NCBI GenBank assembly: GCA_027575765.1
Contig: JANBPT010000059.1
Location: 24,003 to 88,002, forward strand
DNA: 64,000 bases
Direction: 5' to 3'
Source: Tieghemiomyces parasiticus
Taxonomy: Eukaryota; Kickxellomycota; Dimargaritomycetes; Dimargaritales; Dimargaritaceae
The notes below the pieces were generated by a model. The model did not search any database. It was not told the DNA's origin and was given only the letters and a program-made list of their open reading frames with translations. Positions 59,101 to 64,000 of this stretch are shown one piece after another (positions within the stretch are counted from its first letter, which is position 1; every line of letters starts with the position of its first letter). A program made the position numbers and the translations under genes.

Positions 59101-60867
59101 CCGTGTGTGTCCAGGCCAGAAATATCCCATTCTGAACAGCAAGGCGTATAAAATCCACAGTAGCCACCCGGGTTTCGGCGCTTCTCCCTTTGACGAGCCA
59201 ATACTAAGCAGCCCTGCGATAACCGATGGGAAGGTGAGGGACGGTGATCCTCGGCGGTGGTGGGAAGCACAGATTTGGGAACGGTGATTAGATAGAGTCG
59301 GGGTTCTGTTGGTGTCGGAAGCTGGTATTGGGCACGGGTGCCGGTGTCGCCCTCCGCGGAGCGGCGCATGTTGGTGCTACCTCCGACCGTCCCTCCCTCG
59401 TGTGTGGATTTAGATGCTCCGCCCGTTCTTAACCACCGGTTGCACATCAGCGACCAAAACAAAAGGCGGGCCGGTAATTCATCCTTGAATGAGGAATGGC
59501 CCGAATAGTTACCGAGAAACGATAGCTGGTGGTCTGCGGCCTCCCTGTGACGGACAATCTATAACCTACTCTGCCCAGCCATCTCAATCACCACGGTAAA
59601 CTGAAGTCTCGCTTTCCACTACACACCCAGAGAAGCGCACCAATAGCGTTACACCAAACAATCATGCTTTCACTTTCCGGAGTATACTTGCCAAAGTACT
59701 ACGTCCCCAGTATGACTACTGTATCCCTGGATTTTTAATAAGCAAACGAAAAGAGGAGGGTGGGGGGCGAAGAATTAGCTACCATATGCCCCTTCCGGGT
59801 CCGCTCCCACTGAATATTCGCACAAGCCCCGGTCGAGATCATCAGGTACAAGAATGGCTACTGGACTACTTCTACCCGCCCTCGTTGGTTTTAGTTACTG
59901 CACGAGGTAACATCTGACCGCTTTCCTTTGAAGGGATCTATGTGATAGTGCTGGCTGCGTAGTAGGTCCATTGCTAACTCAAATTGAATCCTGCGTCGCA
60001 TAAGGTTTGTGGCTAGATGGCTAGCGTTACGTGATGGTCGCGTGTATTAATACTTTTGTTTGGTTATGACATGGATTGAGTTCAAGTTACCTATGTAATA
60101 GAAAGGTGACCTACAACAGTCAGGGACAACGATATTGACCATGCGCCGTGTAGGGAGCACCTCCCACACCGCGAAAGTGCGCATGTCAACCTGGCAAATA
60201 AGTCTTACTCCTCCACGGCCCTTCGCACACTTGATGCAGATTATCGGACCCTATAGACCAATCTCGTTCGATTTCGAGTGAGTTCCATCGCTACAGTCGA
60301 TCCACGCTTTTCCTCTCCCCCAGCTCGCCAGGTTGACTCGTCAATTTTCACTCCTCTTTGCCTTCACCCATACGATACCCCCACTCTACTTTACCATACA
60401 CTATATTTTCATCTGAACTTGTCCCTAAATTGTGTATATAATGCGTGAGAAGTAACTCAACGCGTAAATAAATCTTGGAATGGATCGCTCGAACGCCGAC
60501 CAAGGGAAGATTCCCCTGCCCAGGTCTTCTTACTCGTCCGACTGCACCCTTGTCTAATGGCATCCAGCACACCGGGCTACAATAACTAGTACACCAGCCG
60601 CTATAGATGGTGGGAGTGACAGGTAGGCGGGAAACTGGACTGGCTCGTCTGTCTCCTTTGTCTTTTAGCTCCATCCCTCCTCCTCTTCCTTCTCTCCCTC
60701 CTTCCCCCGCAAAGCTGTTATGGACCTATCACCACACAAGGGAGCACCCCCTGTCGCTCTTGCGGATGCCTTTCTTAACCTATTTTCCCTCGACCTCGTG
60801 GTTACAACATCCTTATTTAGCGGCAAAGAGTTGGCGATTATTGATCCAACCAACATTACCAGTCCAC

Positions 60868-60875
60868 TATAAATA
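60868..60875 (+). promoter_or_regulatory. TATA box of small secreted protein gene
   Basis: TATAAATA lies 160 nt upstream of the start codon at 61028, in a pyrimidine-rich leader similar to those of the GPI-protein genes. Confidence 0.5.
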
Positions 60876-61027
60876 CCCCCAGGTCACCCTGTTCAATGGA
60901 AACATCATAAACACCATTCACAAATCCCTCTCTTCCCCGCCACTATCTATTATAACCTGAGGCCCACCGTCGTCCGCCTCACTATTCCAATTTCCCCTAA
61001 TTGACTACCATTACCTAATTATTCACC

Positions 61028-61637
61028 ATGTTGGCCTCGCGGATCATCCTTGCCATCACTGCTGCCTCTCTGGCCATGCTCGGCGCTAACCGCGTAGAAG
61101 CCCACCCTTTCCCCGCATTCATCCCGGTAAGTTTAATGTAACAGATTGTTGGTACATAGGTTTAGTTACTAAAGATAATTGTCACCTAGTCTTCCTTGTT
61201 TGCTGTTTACTCTGCCCTCTTTCTCAACCCCTCTTTTCTTTCCTCATACATACGCTCTCCAACCGAGCGCACTTCAGATCCCGCCGCTAATGTGGTATAC
61301 CATATTCTAACCATCCAGTATCCTGAACAAACCACGCTTTTTTTATATATTTCATGTATTTTTACTCTTTTAGGCCGCCCGTTGCCCTCCGGCTATTTCA
61401 TCCCTGGAGAGCCCCATCGCTACTTCCACCACCACTTACGCTTTTAGTACATCTACCACATCTTCCTTTTCCACCGAACCCACGACCGCCTCTGCTGTGT
61501 CGCTCACCACTCCATCCGCTCCCACATCGACTACCACGGATACACAGATCACCATCAACCCGAGCGCTGGCATCCAGCTCGGCAGCAACACCGCTGGTAT
61601 CGTCGTTGGTGAGAAGCCCTTCGGCACCCGCTACTGA
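61028..61637 (+). CDS. small secreted Ser/Thr-rich protein, 120 aa
   Basis: Two exons, 61028-61126 and 61374-61637, joined in phase 0 by a GTAAGT...TTTTAG intron. The first exon is a signal peptide (MLASRIILAITAASLAMLG, cleavage near VEA/HPF). The mature part is about 60 percent Ser, Thr, Ala and Pro, with repeated TTTSS-like runs, and ends with a distinct non-repetitive tail (INPSAGIQLGSNTAGIVVG then EKPFGTRY). There is one cysteine in the mature region and no GPI-type hydrophobic end, so it is probably released or wall-trapped and heavily O-glycosylated. The family is unknown. A TATA box and CACCATG context support expression. Confidence 0.72.
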
Positions 61638-62258
61638 CATCCGCCCTTTTCGACTTCTTATCCGTCGGGAGCTGTAATCCTTCGTCGGCATGGTTAAATT
61701 GAGGGTTATGAATGGCGATGGTTGGTCCATTCAGAATACCAGCTGGTCTGGCTCTAAGGTGTAACCATGAACCCTGCCTTAATCTCTAACCACCAGTGGT
61801 ACGCTACTAGCCCGTTTAATTATCTACACTATCCATACACCCTTGCTACAATCCGATGCCGAAGGAAGAGTAACCGGTAAGGCCTATACCTTTGGGGTCT
61901 GGCCCGGGAACCTCGACACGGCGTCCATATTTATTTACGTAATCTATGCGTAGTTTAATACTGCCATTCGAATAAACTGGTCTACCATAACAAGTCCTAT
62001 AATATCAGGTGACGAAGCCGGGGAAATCGACATCACAAAACCAATGCTATCGAAGCCAACACAGTTCGGTAAACAACCGCGAATATCTGCGTAATTTTAG
62101 CTGGAACAGCTTTCCGTGCCGAAACTTATTTTTGCATGGTATACATTTCTAATTTAAGATACTAGTGGGGTTAACTCTACGATCCGCGTATTTGTCGAAA
62201 TAATAGTTCACACACACACATATCCCTGCTCCGCAAAGTTCAAATCGGTGGTATATGT
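61638..62258. other. intergenic region between convergent genes
   Basis: AT-rich 3' flank shared by the small secreted gene (+) and the Nudix gene (-). A short CA dinucleotide repeat lies near 62210-62220. No gene is seen. Confidence 0.5.
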
Positions 62259-63332
62259 CTACATATCCAACCGCCGACCGGTCAACGCCTCAAGAGTGTC
62301 GCGGAGTATCATGGCAGTGAGGCCCCATAGGGGCGGCGTGATATGGGGTGGAGTTTCAAACACCGGAATGCGCAGCCCGGAGGGCCGGAGGGTTGTGGAA
62401 CTGCGGGCGGTCGAATCGAGTAACCGACTGACGGGCACGGTAAAGATTTCGGTGAGTTCATCGCTATTGAACTTCAGGACGGTCACGTCAATCGGCCTTC
62501 CGGCGTCGACGACGCCCACAAACGGGTGGACTCGGATGGTGGCGTCCCAGTTGGGCACCGCGGGTAACCGGCCGAGAATGTCGATGCGGGAAGCCGAGAG
62601 TGCGATTTCCTCGTCGGTCTCGCGTAGGCAGGTGGCCTCAAGGTCCGCATCGGTAAGGTCCTGTTTACCACCTGGGAAGCTAGCGGAGTGGAGGAGGGGG
62701 GGGTCATGAAGTCCACCGTCGAGATGGAGGTGGGGTCACTGGCATTAGTATTAACGAAGCCAAGGACCTTTATGCCACGTGGTCTTAAGTGCAAGGTCTG
62801 CGCTCACCCTACCCAAACTAACTCCTTAGTATTGGTGAACCAGCTGGAAAAATGACATCCTTGATGTATGTGCTTGCACGCCCATCGATGGACAACCAAT
62901 GTCCTAACTTTGGAGGCTTCTCCACACTGCTCCTCCTACTTGGTAGGTCCATTCACCACCCCCCAGCCCAACCTACCTAACTTCGCCCTGGTGAGTACGT
63001 AGGTTCATACTTCGTACGGTGAACAGGACGCTGGGCACACCGTCCACGTTACAGAGCGGGACGAGGACCGCGGCCTCCCGTAACCCCGTCGAGCGATATT
63101 TGAATCGTGGCAGGTCCCGGCGTTGGTTGTGGGTAGCTAAGCACTGGCGAAAATCGGCTAGGACTTGGGACTGGTCGAGGCGCCAAGGCAATTGGGGGCT
63201 GGCCGATGTGGACTGGGTCCGTGTCGTTAAATGTGACTGGCGACCGCTGGGGGATCGACAACCAGTCCACGACCGAGTAGTGACTCGGTACCAGGGCACG
63301 GTGCGGCTGATTGACATGCCGAGACCGGACAT
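62259..63332 (-). CDS. Nudix hydrolase, CoA diphosphatase type (PCD1/NUDT7-8 like)
   Basis: Minus strand, two exons, 63332-62977 and 62679-62259, give 258 aa. The splice (GTAGGT...TAG, phase 2) rebuilds the family signature exactly: LRTHQGEVS joined to FPGGKQDLTDADLEATCLRE with TDEEIAL following. This extended Nudix box, with its SFPGG start, is typical of enzymes that cleave CoA and oxidised CoA to phosphopantetheine and 3',5'-ADP in peroxisomes or mitochondria. The metal-binding Arg138, Glu139, Glu142 and Glu143 are present. Residues 1-55 are Arg/Ser/Thr-rich with almost no acids, fitting a mitochondrial leader; no peroxisomal SKL-type tail is present (ends RRLDM). Other in-frame ATGs lie at 63455 and 63317, so the start is uncertain. 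Confidence 0.87.
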
Positions 63333-63944
63333 GACGACGAGTGTTATTGTAAAAGCTGTCAAACGAGGGCAGGTAGAGCTGAGGAGGGATGTAGTGCAAT
63401 GACGCCAAGTTAGACATGGAGGTTGGCGGGTGAGGCTGCTGACTAGTGTGGCCATACGATGGAAGAGATTCCTTCTGGATTCGCGACTCAGGATGACCTG
63501 TCGGCGTCTCGATTCCGTCACACAGCCATGGTGTCGGTGGCTTCAGCTAGCCAGGGACGAGTAAGGCCTGTAGCCGCGCACGCCCTCTCAACTAAAATCA
63601 CCCAAGGTGACTCACCATGTCTTGCCCACCATGCGAACGTTTAAGCGTCCCTTTGGGTTGGTGATTGCATGATCTCAGGATCAAGGAACTATGGCTACGA
63701 GGTGCTTATACGATGACCTACTTGATAGGATAGAGTATATTTATTTTGAAAGAGAGCGGAGCGGGCACCCGTGGCACAGGAAGGGCACACGCACCAACTC
63801 CCAGCAATGCAGGGATCAACGGTTATCATTTTGTGCGGCTGGCTAATTTTTTTTACCTACATCACACCATCCTTCCAGCCAGTTGATGGTTCAGGTGGAG
63901 GGGGAAGGTGGTAAGTGAAGGCTCGCTCGCATTGCAGACCCACT

Positions 63945-64000
63945 CTATTTCTTGATGCCAAGGAAAGCCTGGATCTCGTCGTAGAGCACGAGCACCAGGG
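63945..64000 (-). CDS. C-terminal 17 codons of a gene cut by the window edge, possibly a P-type ATPase
   Basis: The right edge encodes, on the minus strand, LVLVLYDEIQAFLGIKK and a TAG stop. A hydrophobic end followed by YDEI and a short basic tail resembles the last membrane span and tail of P-type cation ATPases (Na/K- and Ca-pump types often end with a VYDE-type motif and basic residues). With only 17 residues this is a weak guess. The GC-rich codons (CTG, GTG, CTC) and alignment to the window edge make a real exon likely. Confidence 0.45.
   Translation of the reverse strand, partial: LVLVLYDEIQAFLGIKK

Larger units (their letters stand above)
54242..61027. other. gene-poor stretch of 6.8 kb
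   Basis: Apart from the signal-peptide frame at 56059-56151 nothing here can be supported as a gene. A 29-codon plus-strand frame at 54664-54753 (MLEVLSGFFFMVSLFF start) is also hydrophobic, and an AGG/GTAAGT follows at 54785, but its stop comes before the donor. Short AG-rich tracts occur near 56415. The stretch from 60300 to 61027 becomes pyrimidine-rich before the next gene. Confidence 0.5.

Noticed and set aside
1..64000. CRISPR arrays, prophage, insertion sequences or operon-like defence systems
   Set aside because: Intron-bearing eukaryotic genes throughout; no direct-repeat arrays, transposase or integrase motifs seen.

Overview
The window looks like nuclear DNA of a filamentous fungus. 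Protein-coding genes are GC-rich. Many are split by short introns of roughly 80-450 nt that mostly open with GTAAGT-type donors and close with CAG or TAG. The gene set includes fungal wall-type GPI proteins of the Kre9/Knh1 family, an SPX-RING protein, a fused gephyrin/CnxE protein and a bleomycin hydrolase. A deep fungal lineage (Zoopagomycota/Mucoromycota grade) is my guess only; no rRNA or other marker in the window fixes the species. There is no bacterial operon, phage, CRISPR array or recognisable transposon, and I found no convincing tRNA or rRNA.

Layout. Positions 1-10 kb hold no gene I can support. From 10.0 to 13.4 kb lie TMEM19 (+), the mitochondrial Hsp70 co-chaperone ZIM17 (-) and FAHD1 (+); ZIM17 and FAHD1 diverge from one short shared promoter region. 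From 15.4 to 18.9 kb a secreted protein of unknown function (+) converges with a long disordered coiled-coil protein (-). From 21.0 to 26.9 kb a USP12/46-type deubiquitinase (+) converges with a molybdenum-cofactor synthesis gene (-). A 77-residue protein (-) lies at 27.6 kb. From 28.9 to 33.2 kb an LEA-like repeat membrane protein (+) converges with an SPX-RING ubiquitin ligase (-). Two related GPI-anchored Ser/Thr-rich proteins start at 37.8 and 41.6 kb (+). Bleomycin hydrolase (-) spans 44.2-46.3 kb and an alpha/beta hydrolase (-) 49.2-50.5 kb. A tentative two-exon small gene (52.0 kb, +) and a Myb/SANT-repeat protein (52.7-54.2 kb, +) follow. After another gene-poor stretch come a small secreted Ser/Thr-rich protein (61.0 kb, +), a Nudix CoA-diphosphatase-like gene (62.3-63.3 kb, -) and the last 17 codons of a gene entering from the right edge (-).

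Most genes are unrelated housekeeping functions (protein quality control, cofactor synthesis, CoA and acylpyruvate metabolism, phosphate sensing), with several secreted or wall proteins between them. I see no multi-gene cluster working as one system. The most interesting items are the bleomycin hydrolase with two plausible start codons, the LEA-like multi-pass protein, the Myb-repeat protein with a mitochondrial-like leader, the signal-peptide reading frame that stops at once (56.1 kb), and the recurrent long G/C homopolymers between genes. All splice sites were inferred by eye from consensus and reading-frame continuity.
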